Source: Bacteroides intestinalis DSM 17393
GTDB taxonomy: Bacteria > Bacteroidota > Bacteroidia > Bacteroidales > Bacteroidaceae
Length of the DNA: 64,000 bases
Direction of reading: 5' to 3'
Assembly: GCF_000172175.1 (NCBI RefSeq)
Contig: NZ_ABJL02000006.1
Span: 310,001 to 374,000 of the forward strand
Shown here: positions 1-8,883 of the stretch, one piece after another
How the letters are laid out: the number at the start of each line of letters is the position of its first letter
How positions within the stretch are numbered: position 1 is the first letter of the stretch
The notes under the pieces: generated by a model
The model's input: only the letters and a program-made list of their open reading frames with translations
Database searches by the model: none
What the model was told of the DNA's origin: nothing
Program-made: the position numbers and the translations under genes

Positions 1-514
1 CCCTAAGTCGAAGTCAAAGTACAAAATACTCTTAACCCATCAGCCCGTGATACCTGTAACAGAACGTTGCTGGCACTTATTCAGCGGACTCCGCAGACCA
101 GTAAAAAACATAGAATTAAGAAATACTTTTTTGGAGTTACTTGCCGAATATCACGTAATTGTGTTCTGTGCACATTTACATCAATATTCTAAGCTAATCA
201 GAAATACCCCTAAAGGTCCCATAGTACAATTCATGTTCAATAGTGTCATTCGCGATTTTGGAATTCCTCCACAACCTAAAGTCACAACTAGCTTTCCGTC
301 AATAAAGGATATGAACCAGACCTGGCAAAACCATACATTGGAAAAACGAGTGCAAATTTTAAAAGAAGAAGCAAAATTCATTCGTTCCTATTACAAGGAA
401 GAGAGTTACGGATATGGGATAGTATCATTAAAAGATGGAATACTAACAGTTGGCTATTATCGCGGATTGACTGAGGAACCTTCTGATTATACAATCATAA
501 ATCAATTATACTAA
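1..514 (+). CDS. Metallophosphoesterase, C-terminal part (cut by window edge)
   Basis: The frame is open from position 2, so the gene starts outside the window; the GTG at 47 is internal. The visible part begins with a THQPV stretch, matching the metal-binding His block of calcineurin-like phosphoesterases, and later has AHLHQYSKL, matching the final GH-x-H metal site with Ala for Gly. About 75 residues follow that have no motif I recognise. The stop codon overlaps the ATG of the next gene by one base, so the two are very probably co-transcribed and translationally coupled. It likely acts on phosphoesters outside the cytoplasm, like its neighbours, but the N-terminus and any signal peptide are not visible. 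The substrate cannot be stated. Confidence 0.75.
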   Translation, partial: PKSKSKYKILLTHQPVIPVTERCWHLFSGLRRPVKNIELRNTFLELLAEYHVIVFCAHLHQYSKLIRNTPKGPIVQFMFNSVIRDFGIPPQPKVTTSFPSIKDMNQTWQNHTLEKRVQILKEEAKFIRSYYKEESYGYGIVSLKDGILTVGYYRGLTEEPSDYTIINQLY

Positions 515-1383
515 TGAAAAAACTTCTAACTATCTGCTTTATTCTGATTCATACATGGAGCCTCGCCAGTAACAATGACCAAGCCCCATGGTATATTGTA
601 CAAATCAGTGATCCACAACTGGGATTCATAGAAAAAAATAAATCCATTGAACAAGAAACGATACTCTTAAAAAAAGCTATACAGAAAATCAATTCCTTAC
701 AACCAGAAATACTTGTCATAACCGGAGACTTCGTTAACTCTTCGCATAATATAGAACAAATAAAAAAATTCAAAGAGTTATGCCATCTTATTTCTCATGA
801 GATACTCCTATACAAAGTACCAGGCAATCATGACATAGGAAATAGTTGCAATAAAGAAAATGTCGATTTTTACAATGCTCAGTACGGTGAAGATCACTTT
901 TCAATTCTTCACAAAGGGGTACAATTAATAGGTATCAATAGTTGTCTTATTAAAGACGATGCTCCTCAGCAGAAACATCAGCTCCAATGGCTCCACAAAG
1001 AACTAAAACAAAAATGTAAAATAGAACAACGTATTATTTTCGGTCATCATCCGTTTTTCCTCTCCAACATATCCGAGAAGGAAAGCTATTCGAATATGCC
1101 TATAAAAATACGTACAATCTATAATGCTCTTTTCCTAAAGTACCATGTATCGCATTACTTTGCGGGGCATTTACATAATAATGCAACAGCCGAAAACAAT
1201 GGGATTAAGTACATAACTACTTCTGCATTAGGAAAACAATTAGGTAACGCCCGTTCAGGTATTCGCATCATACAAATTAAAAATAAGAAAATAAGTCACC
1301 TTTATGTTCCCATAGAAGATATTCCGGCATCTCAGACAGAATTAGACCAACTATTTAACAATTTATTTAATCATACATATTAA
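514..1383 (+). CDS. Secreted CPPED1-like metallophosphoesterase
   Basis: A 289-residue protein with an N-terminal signal peptide (about residues 1-19). The five calcineurin-like blocks appear in order: ISDPQLG (D33), TGDF (D72), PGNHDIGN (N105, H106), GHHPFF (H178) and AGHLH (H219, H221). In block one the usual Asp-x-His is Asp-Pro-Gln; together with GNHDIGN this resembles the CPPED1 subfamily, in which Gln occupies that position. It should bind two metals and hydrolyse a phosphoester in the periplasm or outside the cell. It overlaps the upstream phosphoesterase by 1 nt and lies 18 nt before an alkaline phosphatase, so the three look like a phosphate-scavenging operon. The substrate is unknown. 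Confidence 0.85.
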   Translation: MKKLLTICFILIHTWSLASNNDQAPWYIVQISDPQLGFIEKNKSIEQETILLKKAIQKINSLQPEILVITGDFVNSSHNIEQIKKFKELCHLISHEILLYKVPGNHDIGNSCNKENVDFYNAQYGEDHFSILHKGVQLIGINSCLIKDDAPQQKHQLQWLHKELKQKCKIEQRIIFGHHPFFLSNISEKESYSNMPIKIRTIYNALFLKYHVSHYFAGHLHNNATAENNGIKYITTSALGKQLGNARSGIRIIQIKNKKISHLYVPIEDIPASQTELDQLFNNLFNHTY

Positions 1384-1401
1384 TTTAAAGGAGATATAAT
1401 A

Positions 1402-2553
1402 ATGAAAAAGCTAAATTTATTATTTGTAACACTGTTTACACTTATCCAATGTAACTTGGCAATTCATGCTCAAGAAACAAATAACCTCAAGTATAAAAAT
1501 CAAGACTATCATCAAGCATATATTCCCAAAGGAGATGATATTCTTAAGAATAATCCGGTAAAAAACGTAATTTTAATGATTGGAGATGGAATGGGACTGG
1601 CTCATCTTGCTTCAGGCATGTATGCCAACCATAATGAACTATCCATTACCAATATTTCAACAATCGGTCTAATAAAGACACAGTCCGGTGATAAATTCAC
1701 AACGGATTCTGCAGCATCAGGAACCGCCTATGCAACTGGACAAAAAACACATAATGGAGCTATTGGTGTGGATATGAATGATGCCTTAATAAAAAATATC
1801 CCGGAAATAGTTACCCAATCGAAATTTGTTGCCGGAGTGGTAACTACTGACAATATCTCCGGTGCTACCCCATCCGCCTTCTTCGCTCACCAAAAAGACA
1901 GAGGCATGTCCAAAGAAATTCTGACAGACTTACCTAAAAGTAAATTGTCTTTTATTGCCGGTGGTTCAGATGAACATTTCATGAAAGTTTACCCTCAGTA
2001 TAAACAGATACTAGCGGCTCAGGACTTTATCATCCTTAACGATTATAAGGAGGTAAGCAACAACCTAAGAAATGCAAAAATAGCATTAATAGCATTTCAA
2101 AAAGATGTGGACAGCAAACAAAATGGAAGAGGTGAATTCTTACCTAAAACAACCAAAAATGCAATAGAATTCCTGAACAATAAGAAAGCAACAGGTTTTT
2201 TTCTTATGGTAGAAGGAGCACAAATAGATAAAAGGGCACATGAGAATAATTTTGCAGGTGTAATACAGGAAGTATTAGATTTCGATAAAGCGGTAGCAGA
2301 AGCCATTGCTTTTGCAGACAAAGATAAAAACACTTTGGTCATTGTTACCGCTGACCATGAAACGGGAGGACTTAGTATCAAAAAAGGAGATATCGCCCAA
2401 TCATCCTTAGAAGGAAATTTCAGCAGTAAAGGACATACACCAATTATGGTTCCTATTTTTGCATATGGTCCTTCTTCTGATAATTTCAAAGGTGTGATGG
2501 AAAACAACGAAGTTATGAAGAAAATTATTTCCGTACTTATCAAACAGAAATAA
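1402..2553 (+). CDS. Alkaline phosphatase
   Basis: A 383-residue secreted protein of the PhoA superfamily with a signal peptide ending near HAQ (residue about 24). Metal and catalytic residues are visible: MIGDGMG (Asp60 region), TDSAASGTA with Ser103 as the expected nucleophile, EGAQIDKRAH around residue 271, TADHETGG (D318, H319) and a late KGHT (H345). The family hydrolyses phosphate monoesters in the periplasm. It is preceded by a purine-rich AAAGGAGAT 8-9 nt before the ATG, unusually Shine-Dalgarno-like for this organism. Its 3' end overlaps the convergent lolD gene by 14 bp. The three genes at the left edge are visibly more AT-rich than most of the window. Confidence 0.92.
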   Translation: MKKLNLLFVTLFTLIQCNLAIHAQETNNLKYKNQDYHQAYIPKGDDILKNNPVKNVILMIGDGMGLAHLASGMYANHNELSITNISTIGLIKTQSGDKFTTDSAASGTAYATGQKTHNGAIGVDMNDALIKNIPEIVTQSKFVAGVVTTDNISGATPSAFFAHQKDRGMSKEILTDLPKSKLSFIAGGSDEHFMKVYPQYKQILAAQDFIILNDYKEVSNNLRNAKIALIAFQKDVDSKQNGRGEFLPKTTKNAIEFLNNKKATGFFLMVEGAQIDKRAHENNFAGVIQEVLDFDKAVAEAIAFADKDKNTLVIVTADHETGGLSIKKGDIAQSSLEGNFSSKGHTPIMVPIFAYGPSSDNFKGVMENNEVMKKIISVLIKQK

Positions 2554-3208
2554 TTCCTTTACTGATCTCTCCATCCACCATATGCACTGTGCGGTCTGTA
2601 ATCTGCGCCAGTCCTTCATCGTGGGTGACAATGACGAATGTCTGTCCGAAACGGCTACGAAGGTCAAAAAATAGCTGATGCAATTCTTCCTTGTTATGAG
2701 TATCAAGGCTGCCCGAAGGTTCGTCGGCCAATACCACAGCAGGATGATTAATAAGGGCGCGGGCTACAGCCACACGTTGTTTTTCTCCGCCGGAAAGTTC
2801 ATTGGGTTTATGCCCGGCACGATCTGCCAAACCCATGAATTCGAGCAATTCCAAAGCAGATGCAGTAGCTTCTTTTTGACTGACACCGGCAATAAAAGCA
2901 GGTATCATCACATTCTCTAATGCTGTAAATTCGGGCAATAACTGATGAAACTGGAATACAAATCCGATATGCTTATTACGAAAAGCGGATAACTCCTTTT
3001 CTTTCATCCGGCTGACCAAAGTACCGCCGATAGTTACCGTCCCGTTGTCAGGAGCATCCAATGTTCCCATAATTTGAAGTAAAGTAGTCTTTCCCGCTCC
3101 ACTCGGTCCAACAATACTAACAATCTCGCCCTTATCTATATTCAAATCGATCCCCCGCAAAACTTGCAGGCTACCGAAACTCTTGGTTATTCCTTGTAAT
3201 TGTATCAT
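2540..3208 (-). CDS. lolD: LolD-type ABC transporter ATP-binding protein
   Basis: A 222-residue ABC ATPase with Walker A GPSGAGKT (34-41), Q-loop Gln86, signature LSGGEKQ (138-144), Walker B VVLADEP (158-164) and the H-loop VTHD (His196). Length and sequence fit the LolD/MacB/FtsE branch. In that branch LolD powers extraction of lipoproteins from the inner membrane; with so many lipoproteins encoded here this role is plausible but not proven, because no LolC/E permease is adjacent. It lies downstream of tcdA on the same strand across a 126-nt spacer that contains a 22-nt-period repeat array. Its 3' end overlaps the convergent alkaline phosphatase gene. Confidence 0.85.
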   Translation of the reverse strand: MIQLQGITKSFGSLQVLRGIDLNIDKGEIVSIVGPSGAGKTTLLQIMGTLDAPDNGTVTIGGTLVSRMKEKELSAFRNKHIGFVFQFHQLLPEFTALENVMIPAFIAGVSQKEATASALELLEFMGLADRAGHKPNELSGGEKQRVAVARALINHPAVVLADEPSGSLDTHNKEELHQLFFDLRSRFGQTFVIVTHDEGLAQITDRTVHMVDGEISKGIISV

Positions 3209-3254
3209 ATATGCTTCATTTTTGTCTAATGAATGATTACTTAAGTACTAATTC

Positions 3255-3320
3255 TTTGCCATCGCATTGGCAAACTTTTGCCACACTGCTGGCAAAGTTG
3301 TGCCAATACGGTGGCAAAAG
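3255..3320. repeat. 22-nt-period repeat array A (3 units)
   Basis: Three consecutive 22-nt units start at 3255, 3277 and 3299. Every unit has GCCA at unit positions 4-7 and TGGCAAA at 14-20, so each is a small dyad whose arms start 10 nt apart; the rest of the unit varies. The array fills the spacer between the tcdA stop and the lolD start. Three other loci in this window have the same architecture with different words. Function unknown. Confidence 0.85.
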
Positions 3321-3334
3321 ATTGCGCTTGCTGA

Positions 3335-4045
3335 TCATAATCTCTTCAACACATACTCCGCCAGATAGCATCCAAATACCGCCGGCATATAGCTGATTGT
3401 TCCGCATGTTGATTTCTTATTCATTTCATCTTCTGTCAGCAGTACAGCTTTCGAATCCGCTTGTTCCGTACTGAATACCACCGGAAGTTTACGTTTAATT
3501 CCCATTTTCTGAAGTCGTTTTCTGACTGCCTTGCTCAGTCCGCAATGATAGGTATCCCATATGTCGGCAAAGCGGACCTGGGTTATATCACTCTTTGCTC
3601 CGGCTCCCATACTAGAAACAATCTTAATATGTCGCTTTAAAGTTTCTGCAATCAAATGACATTTCGGAGCCAGCGTATCAATGGCATCCACTACAAAATC
3701 ATAGGATGCTGCATCCAGCAGTTCGGGAATATTCTCATCTTTCAGGAATACCGGCAACACCGTCAATTCTATTTCCGGATTAATATCCCGGAAACGTTTC
3801 TCCAAGATTTCCGCCTTGCTCATTTCCAATGTAGAATGCAAGGCCGGAAGCTGACGATTGATATTCGTAGGCTGCACTGTATCCGCATCCACAATCGTCA
3901 TGCGTCCTACTCCGGCACGACAAATCATCTCCGCTGCATACGCTCCTACTCCACCAAGACCCACTACGAGCACGTGTGCCTGCTGCAAACGTTCCATCTT
4001 CTCCTCACCCAATAAGAGCCGTGTCCTCTGTCTCCAATCCTCCAT
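3335..4045 (-). CDS. tcdA: tRNA threonylcarbamoyladenosine dehydratase
   Basis: A 236-residue E1-like adenylating enzyme. It has the Rossmann ATP-binding loop GLGGVG (29-34), acidic residues IVDAD (53-55), the family motif TNINRQ (61-65) and a C-terminal CGTISYMPAVFG segment. TcdA dehydrates t6A at position 37 of ANN-decoding tRNAs to the cyclic ct6A form in an ATP-dependent reaction in the cytoplasm. I place the start at the ATG at 4045, giving MEDWRQRT. The longer frame begins with a GTG at 4057 that is part of the TGATTAG-type spacer repeat, so it is unlikely. The gene is 33 nt downstream of the antiporter and upstream of lolD on the same strand; the three may share a transcript. Confidence 0.9.
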   Translation of the reverse strand: MEDWRQRTRLLLGEEKMERLQQAHVLVVGLGGVGAYAAEMICRAGVGRMTIVDADTVQPTNINRQLPALHSTLEMSKAEILEKRFRDINPEIELTVLPVFLKDENIPELLDAASYDFVVDAIDTLAPKCHLIAETLKRHIKIVSSMGAGAKSDITQVRFADIWDTYHCGLSKAVRKRLQKMGIKRKLPVVFSTEQADSKAVLLTEDEMNKKSTCGTISYMPAVFGCYLAEYVLKRL

Positions 4046-4047
4046 TT

Positions 4048-4088
4048 CACTAATCACTTATCACTTTGTTGCTAATCACTAATTACTC
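4048..4088. repeat. TGATTAG-type AT-rich spacer repeat
   Basis: This spacer between tcdA and the antiporter consists of iterated TAATCAC/TTATCAC words (GTGATTAG and GTGATAAG on the minus strand). It supplies the antiporter's TAG stop codon and a spurious upstream GTG for tcdA. Related sequence occurs near 45262, 54538 and 62682 and, in frame, inside the gene at 35044-38172. Confidence 0.7.
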
Positions 4089-6214
4089 TTCTTGAACCAT
4101 TTATAGAACCATTTGCCTACCTTTTCATAATGCTGATCTTCATTATTACCACGTGGATTAGAGAAAGACAACATATCTTGCGGTTCACCCAACTGATCCG
4201 GATAGAGCACTATCAAACTATTGTTGGCAAAATACTTTCCTAACTGAGCAGGAAGTCTTTCGAATGCAGGATCATAAGAAATAGAACCACGGCGGGCGCT
4301 GATAATCACCAGTAAATGATCATAATTCACTTGTCCGGTCAACAACAGTAAATCCCCCCAATCATCCAAACGGGAGAAATCAGTCATTGTCGAGCTAAAC
4401 CTCTTCTTTACCAGTATTTGTAAGAGCGTAGTAGTTTCTTCATTAGCGAAGAAGTGTACCCGGCATCCCAATGTACTTCCCATACGGCAGAAATGTTCTA
4501 CCCACTTCTGGAAACCCGCTTCATATTCTGCTTTCGGCGGAACAGCAATATTAATTCTCCGTATAGTATTAATCGGCATCAGGAACTTTGCAATCATCAC
4601 TTCCCGGTGCAAACCTTTCAACAGGTTCTCCGCCAACATACCAAAGAAGGAATCCACAATATTAACTTTACGGTGCAAACCAATAATCACATCCGTCACC
4701 CCATGCTCTTTTGCCGTATGAATGATACCTGAAGCAATATTCAAGTCATAACGGCTGATTTGTTTCAGCGGCACATCCACCGATGCCGTTATCATGGCTG
4801 CCTTCTCCAGATAACGTTTTCCGCGAAGTTCCAGAGCTTCCGATGCATTATTATCATTAATCACATTCAATGCCACCAGATTATCTCTCTGTTTAGGATC
4901 ACGTATCAACAAGGATAGACTCACCAAATCTTCAATCGTATCCGGATTGGCAACCGGTATTAAAATCTTTTCCAGCTCTACCGGACGTTTTTCATCCTCC
5001 AGATGGGCCTCATCGATAGCGATCTTACGGGCAGCACGTTCAGTAATAAATGAACTTACCACACAGGTCACGAGGATTAGCAATACAGTACCATTCAGAA
5101 CATCGTCGTTCAGCAGTCTTTCACCATTAGGCAAAATTATATTATATCCGACCAGTACAGCAGCCAATGTAGCCGCCGCCTGGGCATTGCTCAAACCGTA
5201 CATCAGTTCCCGCTCAATAGCTGCCATTTTATATATCTTCTGCGTCAGCCAACAAGCAATCCATTTACCAGTCAAAGCAACAGCGATCATTACTCCAGCC
5301 ACTTTCAATGCATCACCATGACCAAAAATCACATGTATATCAATCAGCATTCCCACGCCAATCAGAAAGTAAGGAATGAAAAGTGCATTACCCACAAATT
5401 CCAGATGATTCATCAATGGAGAAACATGCGGAATAAGCCGGTTCAAGACCAAGCCGGCAAGGAAAGCTCCGAGAATGCCTTCCATCCCTACAAATTCCAT
5501 TAAGCCTGCCCCCAAGAATACCATGGCAAGCACAAAAATGAATTGCATCACATTATCATCGTATCTGCGGAAGAACCAACGCCCAATGCGAGGGAAGAAG
5601 TACATAATCAATCCACCCAGGAAAACCACTTTGACAACCAGCCATACCCAGAACAGTCCACCGGATTCCCCCTTAAACATACCACCTACCACAGCCAAAA
5701 CCAACAGCGTAAGGGTATCAGTCACCGCCGTACCTCCCACTGCAATACTTACACTACGATGTCGGGAAACACCATATCGAATCACGATAGGATATGCCAC
5801 CAGCGTGTGCGAAGCATACATACTTGCCAACAGAACAGAAGTGATCAAACTATATTTCAGGAAGGTCATGTTCACCACGAGACCGATCATAATTGGAATG
5901 ATAAAAGCCAGTAACCCTAACATTACGGCCTTTCCCCTATTTTGCTTGAAGTCTGACATATTCATTTCCAGACCAGCCAGAAACATGATATAGTATAAAC
6001 CCACCTTGCCAAACAACTCGAAACTACTATCCCGTGCTAAAATATTAAACCCATGCTCGCCAATTACCAATCCTGCCAATATCATACCGATAATATGTGG
6101 GATACGAAGCCTATTCAACAAAATAGGAGCAAACAATATAATAAGAAGTACAAGGAGAAATATCCATGTAGGGTCGGTAATGGGAAGTTTTAGACTGAAG
6201 TCAAATAAGTCCAT
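4079..6214 (-). CDS. CPA2-type cation/proton antiporter with C-terminal cytoplasmic domains
   Basis: A 711-residue protein. Roughly residues 1-400 are hydrophobic, with about a dozen membrane segments and glycine-rich repeats typical of the KefB/NhaA-like CPA2 exchanger family. The remaining 300 or so residues are soluble and resemble two universal-stress-protein-like modules (for example GVTDVIIGLHRK). It would exchange Na+ or K+ for H+ across the inner membrane. The ATG at 6214 is preferred over a TTG three codons upstream. It heads a minus-strand series with tcdA and lolD and is divergent from asd, sharing a 153-nt intergenic region. The ion specificity cannot be told from the sequence. 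Confidence 0.88.
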   Translation of the reverse strand: MDLFDFSLKLPITDPTWIFLLVLLIILFAPILLNRLRIPHIIGMILAGLVIGEHGFNILARDSSFELFGKVGLYYIMFLAGLEMNMSDFKQNRGKAVMLGLLAFIIPIMIGLVVNMTFLKYSLITSVLLASMYASHTLVAYPIVIRYGVSRHRSVSIAVGGTAVTDTLTLLVLAVVGGMFKGESGGLFWVWLVVKVVFLGGLIMYFFPRIGRWFFRRYDDNVMQFIFVLAMVFLGAGLMEFVGMEGILGAFLAGLVLNRLIPHVSPLMNHLEFVGNALFIPYFLIGVGMLIDIHVIFGHGDALKVAGVMIAVALTGKWIACWLTQKIYKMAAIERELMYGLSNAQAAATLAAVLVGYNIILPNGERLLNDDVLNGTVLLILVTCVVSSFITERAARKIAIDEAHLEDEKRPVELEKILIPVANPDTIEDLVSLSLLIRDPKQRDNLVALNVINDNNASEALELRGKRYLEKAAMITASVDVPLKQISRYDLNIASGIIHTAKEHGVTDVIIGLHRKVNIVDSFFGMLAENLLKGLHREVMIAKFLMPINTIRRINIAVPPKAEYEAGFQKWVEHFCRMGSTLGCRVHFFANEETTTLLQILVKKRFSSTMTDFSRLDDWGDLLLLTGQVNYDHLLVIISARRGSISYDPAFERLPAQLGKYFANNSLIVLYPDQLGEPQDMLSFSNPRGNNEDQHYEKVGKWFYKWFKKSN

Positions 6215-6292
6215 GGGCTTCAAGTTTTAGGTTTACGTTGCAAAATAACAAAAAACTTTTCATTTTATACGTTGTCATACAGCAAATTGTTA

Positions 6293-6300
6293 TAAATTTG
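6293..6300 (+). promoter_or_regulatory. Candidate promoter -7 box for asd
   Basis: TAAATTTG fits the Bacteroidota -7 consensus TAnnTTTG. A TTG at 6272-6274 lies 18 nt upstream as a possible -33 element. The expected leader before the asd ATG is about 60 nt. Confidence 0.6.
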
Positions 6301-6367
6301 CAGCCAATTCTATCGTTTTTAAGCATAGAAGAACATTTTTATAAACTTAATTAAAAAACAAAAGAAA

Positions 6368-7375
6368 ATGAAAGTAGCTATTGTTGGAGCAAGCGGAGCC
6401 GTGGGACAGGAGTTCCTGCGTGTGCTCGATGAAAGGAATTTCCCGTTGGATGAGTTAGTGTTGTTCGGTTCTAAACGCAGTGCCGGAACAAAATACACAT
6501 TCCGCGGTAAACAGATCGAGGTAAAACTCTTGCAACACAACGATGACTTTAAAGGGGTTGATATCGCTTTCACTTCCGCAGGCGCTGGTACCTCTAAAGA
6601 GTATGCCGAGACCATCACCAAACATGGTGCTGTGATGATCGATAACTCCAGTGCTTTCCGTATGGATAATGACATACCTTTGGTAGTTCCCGAGGTAAAT
6701 GCTGCCGATGCAAAAGATCGTCCACGCGGCATCATCGCCAACCCTAACTGTACCACTATACAAATGGTAGTGGCACTGAAAGCCATCGAACAGCTTTCTC
6801 ACATAAAGACTGTACACGTTTCTACGTATCAGGCTGCCAGCGGTGCAGGTGCTGCCGCTATGGATGAATTGTACACACAATACCGCCAGGTGTTAGCAGG
6901 TGAATCTGTTACTGTTGAAAAGTTTGCATACCAGTTGGCATTCAACCTCATTCCTCAGATTGACGTATTCACCGATAACGGATACACTAAAGAAGAAATG
7001 AAAATGTTCCACGAGACCCGTAAGATTATGCACTCCGACATTAAAGTAAGTGCAACTTGCGTACGCGTTCCTGCTCTTCGCTCTCACTCTGAAAGCATTT
7101 GGGTAGAAACAGAACGTCCTATTTCAGTGGAAGAAGCTCGTGAAGCTTTTGCAAAAGGCGACGGCTTGGTATTGCAGGATAATCCTGCCGAAAAGGAATA
7201 TCCAATGCCTCTGTTCCTTGCAGGCAAAGATCCCGTTTATGTAGGTCGTATCCGTAAGGATCTGGCTAATGAAAACGGTCTGACTTTCTGGATTGTGGGT
7301 GACCAGATCAAGAAAGGTGCCGCACTGAACGCAGTACAGATTGCAGAATATTTGGTAAAAGAGAATGCTCTCTAA
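6368..7375 (+). CDS. asd: Aspartate-semialdehyde dehydrogenase
   Basis: A 335-residue enzyme with the NADP-binding loop GASGAVG (7-13), the phosphate-contact motif GSKRSAG (34-40), NSSAFR (93-98) and the catalytic NPNCTT with Cys128. A RSHSESIW segment near residue 240 carries the expected catalytic His. It reduces aspartyl-4-phosphate to aspartate-4-semialdehyde, feeding lysine/diaminopimelate, threonine and methionine synthesis. Diaminopimelate is a peptidoglycan precursor, but the gene stands alone here with its own promoter and terminator, so no functional link with the salvage genes is implied. Confidence 0.96.
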   Translation: MKVAIVGASGAVGQEFLRVLDERNFPLDELVLFGSKRSAGTKYTFRGKQIEVKLLQHNDDFKGVDIAFTSAGAGTSKEYAETITKHGAVMIDNSSAFRMDNDIPLVVPEVNAADAKDRPRGIIANPNCTTIQMVVALKAIEQLSHIKTVHVSTYQAASGAGAAAMDELYTQYRQVLAGESVTVEKFAYQLAFNLIPQIDVFTDNGYTKEEMKMFHETRKIMHSDIKVSATCVRVPALRSHSESIWVETERPISVEEAREAFAKGDGLVLQDNPAEKEYPMPLFLAGKDPVYVGRIRKDLANENGLTFWIVGDQIKKGAALNAVQIAEYLVKENAL

Positions 7376-7420
7376 GCATTACCAATAAAATAGAACCATT
7401 AGAGAAATGGTTGTAAACGA

Positions 7421-7456
7421 AAAAAGAGGTTATCCCGAACGAGATAACCTCTTTTT
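7421..7456 (+). terminator. Rho-independent terminator after asd
   Basis: A perfect 14-bp stem: AAAAAGAGGTTATC at 7421-7434 pairs with GATAACCTCTTTTT at 7443-7456 around an 8-nt loop, and ends in a T run. It lies 45 nt after the asd stop. The symmetric A/T flanks could let it work on both strands between convergent genes. Confidence 0.9.
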
Positions 7457-7556
7457 CATACTAACCCATTGGCGGGATTCATTCATCTCGGCATGGAAAT
7501 GAATTAAAGGTTAGTGATATGATTTTGTTAGTTTACTGATAACCAACTAATAGTAT

Positions 7557-7732
7557 TTACCAATTAGTTACTACAATATGTAAAAACATTTACTGCCGTA
7601 TGTAACGACCTTTACCCCTTACTGTAACGACCTTTACCTCGGCATGTAACGCCCTTTACTTCGGTGTGTAAATGGAGTTACCGTGTGGGGTTAACAAAGT
7701 TACCATTTGGCGTAAACTGAATTTCCATATGA
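7557..7732. repeat. 22-nt-period repeat array B (8 units)
   Basis: Eight consecutive 22-nt units start at 7557, 7579, 7601, 7623, 7645, 7667, 7689 and 7711. TTAC sits at unit positions 12-15 in the first seven units and GTAA at positions 2-5 in six units, so most units hold GTAA-n6-TTAC. The other positions drift. It is the longest of the four arrays and fills the space between convergent asd and the AlkZ-like gene, starting about 100 nt after the asd terminator and ending 4 nt before the AlkZ-like stop. It is not CRISPR: the repeats are degenerate and there are no spacers. Confidence 0.9.
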
Positions 7733-7736
7733 GGAA

Positions 7737-8786
7737 TCAACTTTCATGAAACAATAGGCATTCCTTTATAGCTTTTTCGACAAGCTTCTTTGCAGCAGGC
7801 CTGCACCCTGGGAAGAAAGATGTATCAAAAACTCCTTTCTTTGAGGCCTTACGCCAATTCCCGGTGATACGGCCTTGATGAAGAATAACAGGTTGGAATA
7901 TACCAAAATTATTATAGGCATACTGAGCGTGCGATTCCTTTATACAGTCAAAGCGGTTTTTATAACTCACCAGATATTCATCAAACGGCGGAAGAAACTG
8001 AAGAATACTTTTCTCATCAACTTCCACCTCCTCGGTAAGTCCGGGTGAAGAGACATGTATCATCATCTCCCTGTCATTATATCGTTCTGTAATAATTTCC
8101 TGCCCAAGTGACGCTATAGCGCTACGTGCTTCACGTATGTTCAATGCAGACCACCAAACGAAATCTTCCAGTGTTGCCGGACCGTGGCTTCTGAAATACC
8201 TTCGGGCGAGTTCAGCAAGAGCCTCCTCACGAGAGAGTTCTATAGCATCCGGAATCCTTTCACTGGTCAATGCATAGGTATGTTTCCCATTCTTCTCAAT
8301 GCCACTGCATATTGTTCCGTCCGCCTCACCAAAACTTAGATGCATTTTAACGATGGGTTCACTGAGAGTTATACCTTTCAACTGAAGCTGTTCAAGAGCT
8401 TCCTGGCACGTCAGATGTTGTCCGGTCAGAATTTCTTCTATTTGGGGCTTGTACAGCAAACAATCCTCTTTTGTTAGGCCATGATGCTTTGCATAAAAGC
8501 TGAACTTTGACAACATACTCTTAGCAGACAATTCAGTCATCCATTTTATATCCTTTCCCGGAATATAATGCCACGTAGGACGCATCACATGAGTACGCAA
8601 AATCCGCCCTGAATCCAATGCTTCCTGAACAGCCGTCAACGAAGGTTTCGCTATACGCAAACCGACTGCCCACTTAGCCGCCCTGATCTCTTGCGCCTGC
8701 ATAGCACCCATCCATTCAACAACCTCCTCCGGCCTTTCAAACCGTGGTCCTGCAATTCCCTGTGATAACATTCTTAATTTAAGCAT
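7737..8786 (-). CDS. AlkZ/YcaQ-like winged-helix DNA glycosylase family protein
   Basis: A 349-residue cytoplasmic protein resembling the HTH_42 (AlkZ/YcaQ) family. MGAMQAQE near the start has a Gln-x-Gln (Q30, Q32) like the catalytic QxQ motif of AlkZ-type glycosylases, which unhook interstrand crosslinks or remove alkylated bases. It continues with TWHYIPGKDIKWM and the late FLPPFDEYLVSYKNR typical of the family. The gene has its own candidate promoter at 8832-8839 and is convergent with asd. An alternative start is Met6 (8771). DNA repair is the best guess; the substrate is not determinable. Confidence 0.8.
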   Translation of the reverse strand: MLKLRMLSQGIAGPRFERPEEVVEWMGAMQAQEIRAAKWAVGLRIAKPSLTAVQEALDSGRILRTHVMRPTWHYIPGKDIKWMTELSAKSMLSKFSFYAKHHGLTKEDCLLYKPQIEEILTGQHLTCQEALEQLQLKGITLSEPIVKMHLSFGEADGTICSGIEKNGKHTYALTSERIPDAIELSREEALAELARRYFRSHGPATLEDFVWWSALNIREARSAIASLGQEIITERYNDREMMIHVSSPGLTEEVEVDEKSILQFLPPFDEYLVSYKNRFDCIKESHAQYAYNNFGIFQPVILHQGRITGNWRKASKKGVFDTSFFPGCRPAAKKLVEKAIKECLLFHES

Positions 8787-8831
8787 ACTTCTAATGACAA
8801 AATTATTATTTTACTAACAGACAGCTTTTTA

Positions 8832-8839
8832 CAAAGATA
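8832..8839 (-). promoter_or_regulatory. Candidate -7 box for the AlkZ-like gene
   Basis: Read on the minus strand this is TATCTTTG, a match to TAnnTTTG, 46 nt before the ATG at 8786. Confidence 0.55.
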
Positions 8840-8883
8840 GAAAATATTTTATGATATCCAACCATCCCCCTATATCACAGCAA

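Noticed and set aside
7557..7732. Possible CRISPR array
   Set aside because: Units are contiguous 22-mers with drifting sequence, no unique spacers, no conserved full repeat and no cas genes.
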